From Muribaculaceae bacterium (GTDB taxonomy: Bacteria > Bacteroidota > Bacteroidia > Bacteroidales > Muribaculaceae), in contig JAIDUY010000083.1 of the NCBI GenBank assembly GCA_029059965.1, positions 1-6,154 on the forward strand: a stretch of 6,154 nucleotides of DNA, written 5' to 3'. Below are positions 1 through 6,154 of this stretch, one piece after another. The notes under the pieces were generated by a model. It saw nothing but the letters and a program-made list of their open reading frames with translations. It was not told the origin of the DNA and ran no database searches. Both the position numbers and the translations under genes were made by a program. Numbering within the stretch: position 1 is the stretch's first letter; each line of letters opens with the position of its first letter.

Positions 1-73
1 TCTGCGAGCTGGTTTGACCGAACCTCAGCCCCCCGCCGTCTGTTCATGATATACATCTTTAATAGAGTATGTC

Positions 74-424
74 ATGCAGATAATCCAGATTAAACGAGCA
101 TACGAGCCGGAAGCGTCGACCGACGGCTTCCGCGTCTACGTCGACCGGTTGTGGCCGCGCGGCCTGTCGCACGCCACATTCATCTACGATTTGTGGGACA
201 AGGAAATAGCGCCCTCCGCCGACCTGCGCGAGTGGTTCCATGCCGACCCCGGCCATCGCTGGGGCGAGTTCGAGCGCCGCTATGCCGCCGAGCTCCATGC
301 CAATCCCGCCTTCGCCGCTTTGCGCGCCACTCTGGCCGGCCGCGACCGCGTCACCCTGCTGTACTCCTCGCACGACGCCGCCCACAACAACGCCGTCGTC
401 CTCCGCTCCGAACTGGCAGGATAG
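74..424 (+). CDS. DUF488 family (YeaO-like) small protein
   Basis: A complete 116-residue protein of the DUF488 / YeaO-like family, whose biochemical role is not established. The family signature is clear: an N-terminal strand ending in IKRAYEP (residues 6-12), the hallmark DRLWPRG at 24-30, then a DLWDKEIAPS segment at 39-48, LREWF at 51-55, a W-x-E-F-x-x-R-Y helix around 63-70, and the C-terminal strand plus HNNAVVL motif at 94-110. Length is normal for the family and nothing key is missing. It has no signal peptide or membrane segment, so it is predicted to be cytoplasmic. The ATG at 74 is the first start after an in-frame TGA at 47-49 and gives the usual family N-terminus. There is no Shine-Dalgarno sequence, as is usual in Bacteroidota. 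I found no convincing TAnnTTTG box just upstream, so it may be transcribed with a gene to the left. The link to its neighbours looks incidental. Confidence 0.9.
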   Translation: MQIIQIKRAYEPEASTDGFRVYVDRLWPRGLSHATFIYDLWDKEIAPSADLREWFHADPGHRWGEFERRYAAELHANPAFAALRATLAGRDRVTLLYSSHDAAHNNAVVLRSELAG

Positions 425-516
425 GGCATGTTCGCGTGCTTGCAGGGATAGGGATTTTTGCGTAACTTTGCTCTCTCTTTCCGCATAGAACCATAATTCC
501 TTATCCGCTATCCTGC
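416..516. repeat. Three copies of GCAGG(G)ATAG around the GH81 promoter
   Basis: GCAGGATAG occurs at 416-424, overlapping the stop codon of the DUF488 gene. A near copy with one extra G lies at 442-451, inside the -33/-7 spacer. A perfect inverted copy, CTATCCTGC, lies at 508-516, five bases before the GH81 start codon. The core GGATA/TATCC also repeats at 502-506, seven bases before its second occurrence at 509-513. The arrangement could be a binding site for a regulator or a leader structure, but a chance cluster is possible because the motif is short. Motif presence is read directly from the sequence; function is inference. Confidence 0.4.
439..470 (+). promoter_or_regulatory. Bacteroides-type promoter for the GH81 gene
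   Basis: TAACTTTG at 463-470 matches the Bacteroidota -7 consensus TAnnTTTG exactly. Twenty bases upstream is CTTG (439-442), a three-of-four match to the -33 box TTTG. Transcription would start near 475-480, leaving a leader of about 40-45 nt before the ATG at 521. The promoter separates the GH81 gene from the DUF488 gene. The -33 box is weak, which would fit dependence on an activator, but that is inference. Confidence 0.65.
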
Positions 517-520
517 ACAG

Positions 521-3500
521 ATGAAATCATCTAATCTTTGTGCCGGGATGCTTGCTCTTGTGGCAATCTTCCCGACTCATCATGCTGCCGCGCAGAGTGT
601 TGTTACATTCGGCAAAGGCTCAATGGCATCCGAACCGCCAAACTACAATTTCACCGAGGCGACGCGTATGCTCACACGCACGCTTTACGTGGACGAGCTT
701 CCCGAACGACAGGAAGACGGCCTGACAGTCCCCGGTCGTCCCATCCCCACCAACGACTGGTGGACAGACCTCATCAACAGTCCTTTCAGCGGCGCTCTGT
801 GGAGCTATCCCGCAATGCTGAACACCTCGGCCGACGGTGTCGAAATCTGTTGGCCGACTTACTGGGCCGATGCCGGCAAGGAAATCAAAAGCCGCAGCAG
901 TGTCGCCGTGGGCGGTACGGGCTACCGCGCCGAGGCGGCCATAGCGAGCGACTGGCACGACTGGGACGTCTGCTTCCGCATGCCATCCGACGATGGCGAG
1001 GGCAGTGTCGAAGTCCGGGCCGCGCACGGCATGCCCTTCACATGGTTCCGCTACGACGGCGTCCGCCCCGAGGCTTCATTCAATTCCCGAGCCGTCGACA
1101 ACGCCGTGACCACGGCAATCCCGGCGGGCACGGTGCCTGAAATTTTCGGAGTCGCTCCCGGTCGCCTCGGAGCCGACTATGGCGGCGACATCTACGGATT
1201 CTATTTCCCCGCGACATCATCCTACGAGCTCGACGGCAAGACCCTGCGTTTCAGCGAGGGCAGCGAGTGGCTTGTGGTCGCTCTGCTCGGCAGTCGCGAA
1301 GAACTCGCGCAATACGACACCTATGCCGTGTCCATGCCCACATCTACCCGCGTCGAATGGAGTTACGACGAGCCCACCGCCCGCATCGCCACGAGCTGGT
1401 CGGTAGAGGCTACCAACCTGCGCGACAGCTCCGCTCCCGTGGCCGTGCTTCAGGGCTTCCTGCCCCATGTGTGGAAGCATGCCCTGCCCGGCGCCACGAT
1501 AGCCTGGACCGGCCGAAGCTATCTCACACCCCGTGGCGAGATGCGCATGGCCTCCTCGACCTCAGGCACCTTCGCCTACAGCTACCGCTTCGCAGGTATG
1601 CTGCCGACCTATGCTGCCCCGCGCGCCGATGACTCCGCCGAACATCCTTTCAGTCAGGATATTCTGAATGAGCTGATGGAGCGATATGCCACGAACGGCA
1701 CCTTCGGCGGCGACACCTACTGGGGCGGCAAGGGCCTCACCCAGATGGCCCTCAACATGAGCTTCGCCCGACAGACAGGCAACGGGGACGTCTACGAGAT
1801 TTCCAAGCGCAAGCTGCGCGAGGCCTTTGTGGACTGGCTGACGTATACTCCCGGCGAGGGGAACGGCTATCTCGCCTATTACCGCCGCTGGGGCGGCATC
1901 CTCGGCTATGATGTCAGCTATGGCTCGGAGACCTTCAACGACCATCACTTCCACTTCGGATATTTCGCCTATGCGGCAGCCCTGCTCTGCATGGAAGACC
2001 CCGACTTCGCCGGTCAGTACGGCGACATTCTCAGGCTGATAGTCAAGGACTACGCCAACTGGGACCGCAATGACGCCCGCTTCCCCTTCCTGCGCACCCT
2101 CGATCCGTGGTGCGGCCACTCGTGGGCTGGAGGTCTCGGCGACGGCGGCAACGACAACGGCAACGGCCAGGAGTCGACGTCCGAGTCGATGCAGGCCTGG
2201 GGTGGCGTCTATCTGCTCGGCGTCGCCCTCGGCGACAGGGAGATGCGCGACGCAGGCATCTTCGGATGGAGTACCGAGGCGCGGGCCACACGCGAGTACT
2301 GGTACGACGTCGATTCCCCGCGCCCTGCGAATGCCGGAGGCCGCAAGCCCTGGCCGGGCAAGGGCGAGCGCAAGGGGCAGTACGACTACAGCCTCTATCC
2401 CTACGCCTACAACTCCAACATCACCGGCAAGGGCATCGGCTGGTGGACATGGTTCGGAGGCGATCCGCTATATATGCACGGCATACAGTGGATGCCCATC
2501 TCGCCCGCTCTTGACTATCTGAGCTGGGACACCGACTTCGTGGCATGGGCTTTCGACGACATGATGAGCGGCGCCAACTCGACCTACAGCCACGCATGGT
2601 TCGAGGATACATCGAACACAGCCGACGGCTCCACCATCGAGGCCCTTGCCAAGCACGACTGGGGCAATGTCGCCCTGTCCTACCTGCAGCGCGCCGACCC
2701 CGCGGAGGCTGCCCGCATATTCGACGAAGCATACCGCCGCGACATGCATCTGGCCAAGTCGGTGAGCACCGCTCACATATCCTATTATACACTTCACAAC
2801 ACGCTGACCTACGGCGTTCCCTCGACCGACTATCATGCCGACTGCCCCACGGCCGTCGTGTTCGTCAAGGACGGAAAGCCCACATATATGGTATATAATC
2901 CCGGAACGGAAGACCTGACGGTGAACTTCTTCGATGCCGCCGGAACGAAGGTCAAGACAGTCGTCGCCGCTCCCGGCCGACTCACCGCTTTCGACCGCGG
3001 CGAGCCGGAAGCGACTGCCGTAGAACTCAGCCTCGCCGAGGGTGGGGTCATTCCTCCCGGCGGCTCGTCGGCAATCAATGCCCGCGTGCTCGACCAGTAC
3101 GGCGCCGGCCTCCCCGGTGCTTCCGTCGCTCTGTCCGTGTCCGACCCGGCCATAGCCTCGGTTCAGAACAATACCCTTAAGATAGCAGGCGCTGCCCGCC
3201 GCGGCGCCGTATTCTCACTCACAGCCGCATCCGGCAGTCTCACAGCCACCGCCGAAGTCACCGTCAACGACAAGCCGCGTGCGTCCTCCGCTCGCATAGT
3301 CGGCCTCGACGGTGAGGAAATGCTTGTGAACGAACTGGGTACGGAATTGCTCATGGCTCTCGAATATACCGACCAGTACGGCCACACACATCGTCCCGCC
3401 GATGTGGAGTGGACCTATGCCACCACTGAGGGCGACAGCGGCACCGCCGAGGCCGCATTCACACCCTCGCGCCCCGGGGTCTATACCATCACGGCTGTTT

Positions 3501-5131
3501 CGGCCGAGGGAGGAGCCCGTGCGCAGGGCACGGTGTTCGTCACTCCGCCGCTGGGTTCCGTCAGCGCCGGAGCAACTGCGGTGTCGTCAAGTGAGGAAAA
3601 TGCAGGCACCCTTACCGCCGGAGCCATCGACGGCCTCGCCGACGGCAGCCACCGCTGGGGCAGCCGCCATTCCGACGGCGAGTGGATCTACGTCGACCTC
3701 GGCGCCGACTGCTTCGTGAGCCGTGTCGGCATAGTCTGGGACCCCGCCTATGCCTCCGAGTATGAGATTCAGCTCGCTCCCGACGGCTGTGCGATGAGCT
3801 CGCACACAGGTCAGTATGCTGCCGGAACCCTCAGTGTGCCCGTTCCCGCCGAAAGCGCCTGGACAAGCTCCGTCGCACAGACCATAGGCCAACGCACCGA
3901 GGCCGAGGTGATGACGCGAGTCAATGCCACGGGCCGCTATGTCCGCATGAAGGGCATACGCCGCGGCTCCGTCTACGGATTTTCGATATGGGAGATGACC
4001 GTCTACGGTATTCCCTCCGATATGGCTCCGGACGACATCCTCGGAACCGACTTCGCCCTGCCGCAGGACATGACCGAGGGCGAGACCGTCCGCCTTGTGC
4101 CCACGGTCTACCGACGTGACGGCAGTGTCGCCGAGGGCGTCATGCCGGCCTGGAGCGCCGATAAGGAAGCCGAGTTCGGCGCCGACGGAGCCTTCACGCC
4201 TCTGTCGCATGGACTTTACACCGTGACAGGCACCCTCGACGGCGGCAAGAGTTCGTCGGCCTCCGTCTTTGTCTACGAACTCGTCAGGCTGCAGGCGCTC
4301 GAACTTTCGGCATCGGAGCTCGAGCTTGTCGAAGGCGAGAGCGTGCGCATCGATTTCACCGCGCTCGACCAGTTCGGCTGCGAGTACCGCCTCGACGACG
4401 GCGATGTCGACGTGCGCGTAATCGACGGTGCCGGGCAGGATGCCGCAGGCCGTGCTGTCTACTCCACAGCCACACGCCGCCTCGCCGCCATAGCCCCCGG
4501 CGACTATACGGCAATCTTCAGCGCTCAGGGCCAAGAAGCCCGCGCTAAGGTACACGTCAAGGCCATCAGCGAGTCCAACCTCGCCCTCGGCAAGGCAGTT
4601 CGCGCTTCGTCCTTCGAAGGTGGCTTCACACCCGACAAGCTCACCGACGGCATCACCGCCGGCGGCAGCCGCTGGGCCAGCCTATGGGAGCCCGACCAGT
4701 GGGCCGTCGTGGACCTTGGACGCCCCTACAAGGTCAACCGTATGAACATCTATTGGGAGAGCGCCTACGCCCTGCGTTACAACATCGACGCATCGCTCGA
4801 CGGCCTCGAATGGAATACAATCCACACCGAGAACGACAGCCCCGGCGGTCTCGAGCACATCGAACTTCCCGCAGATGTCCCCGCCCGCTACCTGCGCCTG
4901 AACTGCATTGAGCGCAAGCTGCCCGCCTATGGCTTCAGCGCCTACGAGTGGGAAGTCTACGGCAGCGGCCGCCACGACGACGGCGGTTCGAGTTCGGCCG
5001 ACCTTGTCGAGGCCGGCAGTGGGGACGCCGATTGCTGGTACACCCTCCGGGGTATTCCCGTGGAGAAGCCCTCGGCAGGAATATACATCCGCGTCCGCGA
5101 AGGCCACGCCTCCCTGTTGCACCTGCCCTGA
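521..5131 (+). CDS. Secreted GH81 endo-beta-1,3-glucanase with duplicated Ig-Ig-F5/8C block
   Basis: A 1536-residue secreted enzyme predicted to cut internal beta-1,3-glucosidic bonds by inversion, as GH81 members do on laminarin, curdlan and fungal or algal glucans. Residues 1-24 are a signal peptide with probable cleavage at AAA|Q; there is no lipobox cysteine. The GH81 unit spans about 45-825: PTNDWWTDL near 75-85, LPHVW, FNDHHFHFGYF at 472-482 (Asp474 is the likely general acid), DPWCGHSWAGGLGD at 528-541, and QESTSES at 550-556 with Glu551 and Glu555 as the likely base and partner. The strand-rich end with VYNPG is near 791-795. Then come Ig-like domains (about 830-917 and 918-1010), an F5/8 type C/CBM32-like domain (1011-1164), two more Ig-like domains (1166-1253, 1255-1349) and a second F5/8C domain (1352-1481). 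A Gly/Ser-rich linker and a tail (1504-1536) close the protein. The ATG at 521 is the first after an in-frame TAA at 494-496 and starts the signal peptide. Family assignment is confident; exact substrate and localisation are inferred. Confidence 0.92.
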   Translation: MKSSNLCAGMLALVAIFPTHHAAAQSVVTFGKGSMASEPPNYNFTEATRMLTRTLYVDELPERQEDGLTVPGRPIPTNDWWTDLINSPFSGALWSYPAMLNTSADGVEICWPTYWADAGKEIKSRSSVAVGGTGYRAEAAIASDWHDWDVCFRMPSDDGEGSVEVRAAHGMPFTWFRYDGVRPEASFNSRAVDNAVTTAIPAGTVPEIFGVAPGRLGADYGGDIYGFYFPATSSYELDGKTLRFSEGSEWLVVALLGSREELAQYDTYAVSMPTSTRVEWSYDEPTARIATSWSVEATNLRDSSAPVAVLQGFLPHVWKHALPGATIAWTGRSYLTPRGEMRMASSTSGTFAYSYRFAGMLPTYAAPRADDSAEHPFSQDILNELMERYATNGTFGGDTYWGGKGLTQMALNMSFARQTGNGDVYEISKRKLREAFVDWLTYTPGEGNGYLAYYRRWGGILGYDVSYGSETFNDHHFHFGYFAYAAALLCMEDPDFAGQYGDILRLIVKDYANWDRNDARFPFLRTLDPWCGHSWAGGLGDGGNDNGNGQESTSESMQAWGGVYLLGVALGDREMRDAGIFGWSTEARATREYWYDVDSPRPANAGGRKPWPGKGERKGQYDYSLYPYAYNSNITGKGIGWWTWFGGDPLYMHGIQWMPISPALDYLSWDTDFVAWAFDDMMSGANSTYSHAWFEDTSNTADGSTIEALAKHDWGNVALSYLQRADPAEAARIFDEAYRRDMHLAKSVSTAHISYYTLHNTLTYGVPSTDYHADCPTAVVFVKDGKPTYMVYNPGTEDLTVNFFDAAGTKVKTVVAAPGRLTAFDRGEPEATAVELSLAEGGVIPPGGSSAINARVLDQYGAGLPGASVALSVSDPAIASVQNNTLKIAGAARRGAVFSLTAASGSLTATAEVTVNDKPRASSARIVGLDGEEMLVNELGTELLMALEYTDQYGHTHRPADVEWTYATTEGDSGTAEAAFTPSRPGVYTITAVSAEGGARAQGTVFVTPPLGSVSAGATAVSSSEENAGTLTAGAIDGLADGSHRWGSRHSDGEWIYVDLGADCFVSRVGIVWDPAYASEYEIQLAPDGCAMSSHTGQYAAGTLSVPVPAESAWTSSVAQTIGQRTEAEVMTRVNATGRYVRMKGIRRGSVYGFSIWEMTVYGIPSDMAPDDILGTDFALPQDMTEGETVRLVPTVYRRDGSVAEGVMPAWSADKEAEFGADGAFTPLSHGLYTVTGTLDGGKSSSASVFVYELVRLQALELSASELELVEGESVRIDFTALDQFGCEYRLDDGDVDVRVIDGAGQDAAGRAVYSTATRRLAAIAPGDYTAIFSAQGQEARAKVHVKAISESNLALGKAVRASSFEGGFTPDKLTDGITAGGSRWASLWEPDQWAVVDLGRPYKVNRMNIYWESAYALRYNIDASLDGLEWNTIHTENDSPGGLEHIELPADVPARYLRLNCIERKLPAYGFSAYEWEVYGSGRHDDGGSSSADLVEAGSGDADCWYTLRGIPVEKPSAGIYIRVREGHASLLHLP
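3008..4963 (+). repeat. Duplicated Ig-Ig-F5/8C protein module
   Basis: Within the GH81 protein, residues 830-1164 (bases 3008-4012) and 1166-1481 (bases 4016-4963) have the same order: two Ig-like domains, then an F5/8 type C domain. The Ig-like domains share a DQ(Y/F)G motif (domains 1, 2 and 4) and an AFTPxxxGxYTxT motif (domains 2 and 3). The F5/8C domains share xRW(G/A)S, VDLG, a (D/E)xAYAxxYxI stretch and a YGFSxxE ending. Divergence is high and DNA identity is not obvious, so any duplication is old, or the modules were recruited separately. The F5/8C domains probably bind glycan; the Ig-like domains probably act as spacers. Confidence 0.7.
5030..5128 (+). other. Short C-terminal tail resembling Bacteroidales sorting-type tails
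   Basis: The last 33 residues (1504-1536) follow a Gly/Ser-rich linker and contain WYTLRGIPV (1506-1514), then EKPSAGIYIRV and a few final residues. The pattern W/Y-x-L-x-G-x-x-V, then a short turn, then GIYIRV, resembles the end of the type IX secretion C-terminal sorting domain and tails seen on many secreted Bacteroidales proteins. It is much shorter than a full sorting domain of about 70-90 residues. Its role in export or surface attachment is inference. Confidence 0.5.
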
Positions 5132-5155
5132 ACGGAACAATTTTCGGAATAAAGA

Positions 5156-5197
5156 CCGGGAGTCCGCAATATTTGCAGACTCCCGGATTTTTATTTT
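5156..5197 (+). terminator. Intrinsic terminator after the GH81 gene
   Basis: A perfect 9-bp inverted repeat, CCGGGAGTC at 5156-5164 and GACTCCCGG at 5178-5186, continues past a single C/A mismatch into a further 4-bp stem (GCAA 5166-5169 with TTGC 5173-5176) around a 3-nt loop. It is followed by ATTTTTATTTT at 5187-5197. It starts 25 nt past the GH81 stop codon and should end that transcript. The end of the T-rich stretch is shared with the next promoter. Confidence 0.9.
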
Positions 5198-5226
5198 GGA
5201 GGATTGGCGGAAATTACTTAATTTTG
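5195..5226 (+). promoter_or_regulatory. Bacteroides-type promoter for the lipoate ligase gene
   Basis: TTTG at 5195-5198, a 20-nt spacer, and TAATTTTG at 5219-5226 match the Bacteroidota -33 / -7 consensus (TTTG / TAnnTTTG) at every defined position. Transcription would start near 5232-5236, giving a very short leader of about 17-21 nt before the ATG at 5253. The -33 box lies inside the T-rich tail of the preceding terminator. A small perfect inverted repeat, GGGGCGTACCCC (5226-5237), sits across the predicted start. Confidence 0.8.
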
Positions 5227-5252
5227 GGGCGTACCCCTCCCTTGAGCTGACC

Positions 5253-6154
5253 ATGAAACACATCCTCTTCCCCGACCGACGCATCAGGCCGCTGCCATTC
5301 TATCTGGCGGCGGAGGAATGGGTGGCGCGAAGGCTTCCGCCCGATGACTATTTCTTTGCATGGCGGGTAAGCCCGACGGTCATCTGCGGACGCAATCAGA
5401 ACATCGCCGCCGAAGTCGACCTCGACTACTGCCGCGAAAACGGCATCGACGTCGTCCGCCGCCGCAGCGGGGGCGGATGCGTGTTCGCCGACATGCAGAA
5501 CTATATGTTCTCCTACATCACCGCCGGCGATGCCGTCCAGAGTGTATTCGCACGTTACACCACCACCATAGCCGCCATGTTGTGCAGCCTCGGCATAGAG
5601 GCCGGGGCCAACGGGCGCAACGACATCGTAGTCGCCGACGGCCGCAAAATCAGCGGAAATGCCTTCTATCATCTTCCCTCGCGCTGCATAGTGCACGGAA
5701 CCATGCTCTACGACATCGACCCCCGCCACATGAGCCGCGCCATCACACCCTCGCGCGCCAAACTGCTCTCGAAGGGCGTGCAGTCGGTGCCCATGCGCGT
5801 CACATGCCTGCGCGAGCAGGGTCTGACCATGGACATCGAGGAGTTCTGCGCTTATGCCGTGGCAGCCCTTACCGACTCCGAGCTGAGGCTCAGCGAGAAA
5901 GACGTGGAGGAAATAGAGGAGATAGAGCGCAGCTACCGCGATCCCGAGTGGCTGCGTGTCGGCGACAAAGCGTGTGACCGACGCGACACCATTGTCCGCC
6001 ACGCACATATCGACGGTGTAGGCGAGGGGCAGGCCGAGATTGCCCTCGACGGAGCGGGACACATTGCCGCTGTCGGGCTGACGGGCGACTTCTTTCTGCT
6101 CGGCGACCCCGACGAATTCATCGTCAGCCCTCTGCGCGGCGTACCCTATGCGCG
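5253..6154 (+). CDS. lplA: Lipoate-protein ligase, 3' end cut by window
   Basis: The frame stays open to the window edge, giving 300 residues without a stop. Enzymes of this family activate lipoate with ATP and attach it to a lysine of lipoyl domains in 2-oxoacid dehydrogenases and the glycine cleavage H protein, in the cytoplasm. Motifs visible: LAAEEWVARRL (18-28), RRRSGGGCVFAD (69-80, the lipoyl-AMP binding loop), GRNDIVV (121-127), GRKISGNA (130-137, with the family's key Lys at 132), HGTML (148-152) and SKGVQSV (173-179). A C-terminal accessory domain follows from about 245, with VGLTGDFFLLGD (274-285) and LRGVPY (294-299). From the family, about 30-40 residues should be missing. The ATG at 5253 gives the expected N-terminus (MKHILFPD) and sits just after a strong promoter; no Shine-Dalgarno sequence is seen. 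The alternative, an octanoyl or lipoyl transferase of the same fold, is less likely given the C-terminal domain. Confidence 0.93.
   Translation, partial: MKHILFPDRRIRPLPFYLAAEEWVARRLPPDDYFFAWRVSPTVICGRNQNIAAEVDLDYCRENGIDVVRRRSGGGCVFADMQNYMFSYITAGDAVQSVFARYTTTIAAMLCSLGIEAGANGRNDIVVADGRKISGNAFYHLPSRCIVHGTMLYDIDPRHMSRAITPSRAKLLSKGVQSVPMRVTCLREQGLTMDIEEFCAYAVAALTDSELRLSEKDVEEIEEIERSYRDPEWLRVGDKACDRRDTIVRHAHIDGVGEGQAEIALDGAGHIAAVGLTGDFFLLGDPDEFIVSPLRGVPYA

Noticed and set aside
50..60. TATACATCTTT before the DUF488 gene as a promoter box
   Set aside because: It does not match TAnnTTTG well and has no TTTG at the right distance upstream; the TTTG at 13-16 is too far away.
1..73. Possible ends of an upstream gene (stops at 15-17 and 47-49 on +) or the start of a minus-strand gene at 47
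   Set aside because: All options are short and cut by the window edge, with no recognisable residues or promoter to choose between them.
424..441. Small hairpin with a TTCG loop just after the DUF488 stop codon as a terminator
   Set aside because: The stem is about 5-7 bp with G-U pairs, and the T run (455-459) lies about 14 nt downstream, too far for a convincing intrinsic terminator.
1562..2119. 185-residue minus-strand open frame
   Set aside because: It overlaps the GH81 catalytic core, including the FNDHHFHFGYF motif, and has no independent signals.
2138..2173. GGC/AAC-rich stretch in the GH81 gene as a DNA repeat
   Set aside because: It encodes the Gly/Asn-rich loop before the catalytic glutamate, which is normal for GH81; the repetition is short and explained by the protein.
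3587..4555. 322-residue open frame on the minus strand inside the GH81 gene
   Set aside because: It is a shadow of the coding frame in GC-rich DNA. The + strand frame has clear Ig-like and F5/8C domains over the same bases, and the antisense product shows no recognisable motif.
5214..6062. 282-residue open frame on the minus strand over the ligase gene
   Set aside because: The + strand encodes unmistakable lipoate ligase motifs across the same interval; the antisense frame is composition-driven.

Overview
The window looks like a chromosomal segment of a GC-rich member of the Bacteroidota, most likely a gut Bacteroidales. Muribaculaceae is my best guess, but that is an inference. The evidence is: two promoters of the Bacteroides type (TTTG-like -33 box, exactly 20 nt, then TAnnTTTG) with no Shine-Dalgarno sequence before the starts; a secreted glycan-degrading enzyme built from Ig-like and F5/8 type C modules; a short C-terminal tail of a kind common on secreted Bacteroidales proteins; and a lipoate-protein ligase that resembles Bacteroidales versions.

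Layout, all on the + strand. Bases 1-73 hold no gene I can support. Bases 74-424 encode a complete 116-residue DUF488 (YeaO-like) protein. Bases 425-520 are an intergenic region with a good -7 box and three copies of a GCAGG(G)ATAG motif. Bases 521-5131 encode the main feature, a 1536-residue secreted protein with an N-terminal glycoside hydrolase family 81 (endo-beta-1,3-glucanase) unit followed by a duplicated Ig-Ig-F5/8C block and a short C-terminal tail. A strong intrinsic terminator lies at 5156-5197, and its T-rich end also supplies the -33 box of a very good promoter (5195-5226). Bases 5253-6154 encode a lipoate-protein ligase cut off by the window edge.

The three genes probably do not form a functional unit. 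The GH81 enzyme appears to be its own transcription unit, bounded by its own promoter and terminator. It would cut beta-1,3-glucans (laminarin, curdlan or fungal cell-wall type) outside the cytoplasm. No SusC/SusD pair, regulator or partner glycosidase is visible, so it is either an orphan enzyme or its locus lies outside the window. The ligase is a housekeeping cofactor-attachment gene, and the DUF488 protein has no established role. I found no tRNA, rRNA, CRISPR, insertion sequence or clearly new multi-gene system. The most unusual items are the architecture of the GH81 protein and the compact terminator/promoter junction.
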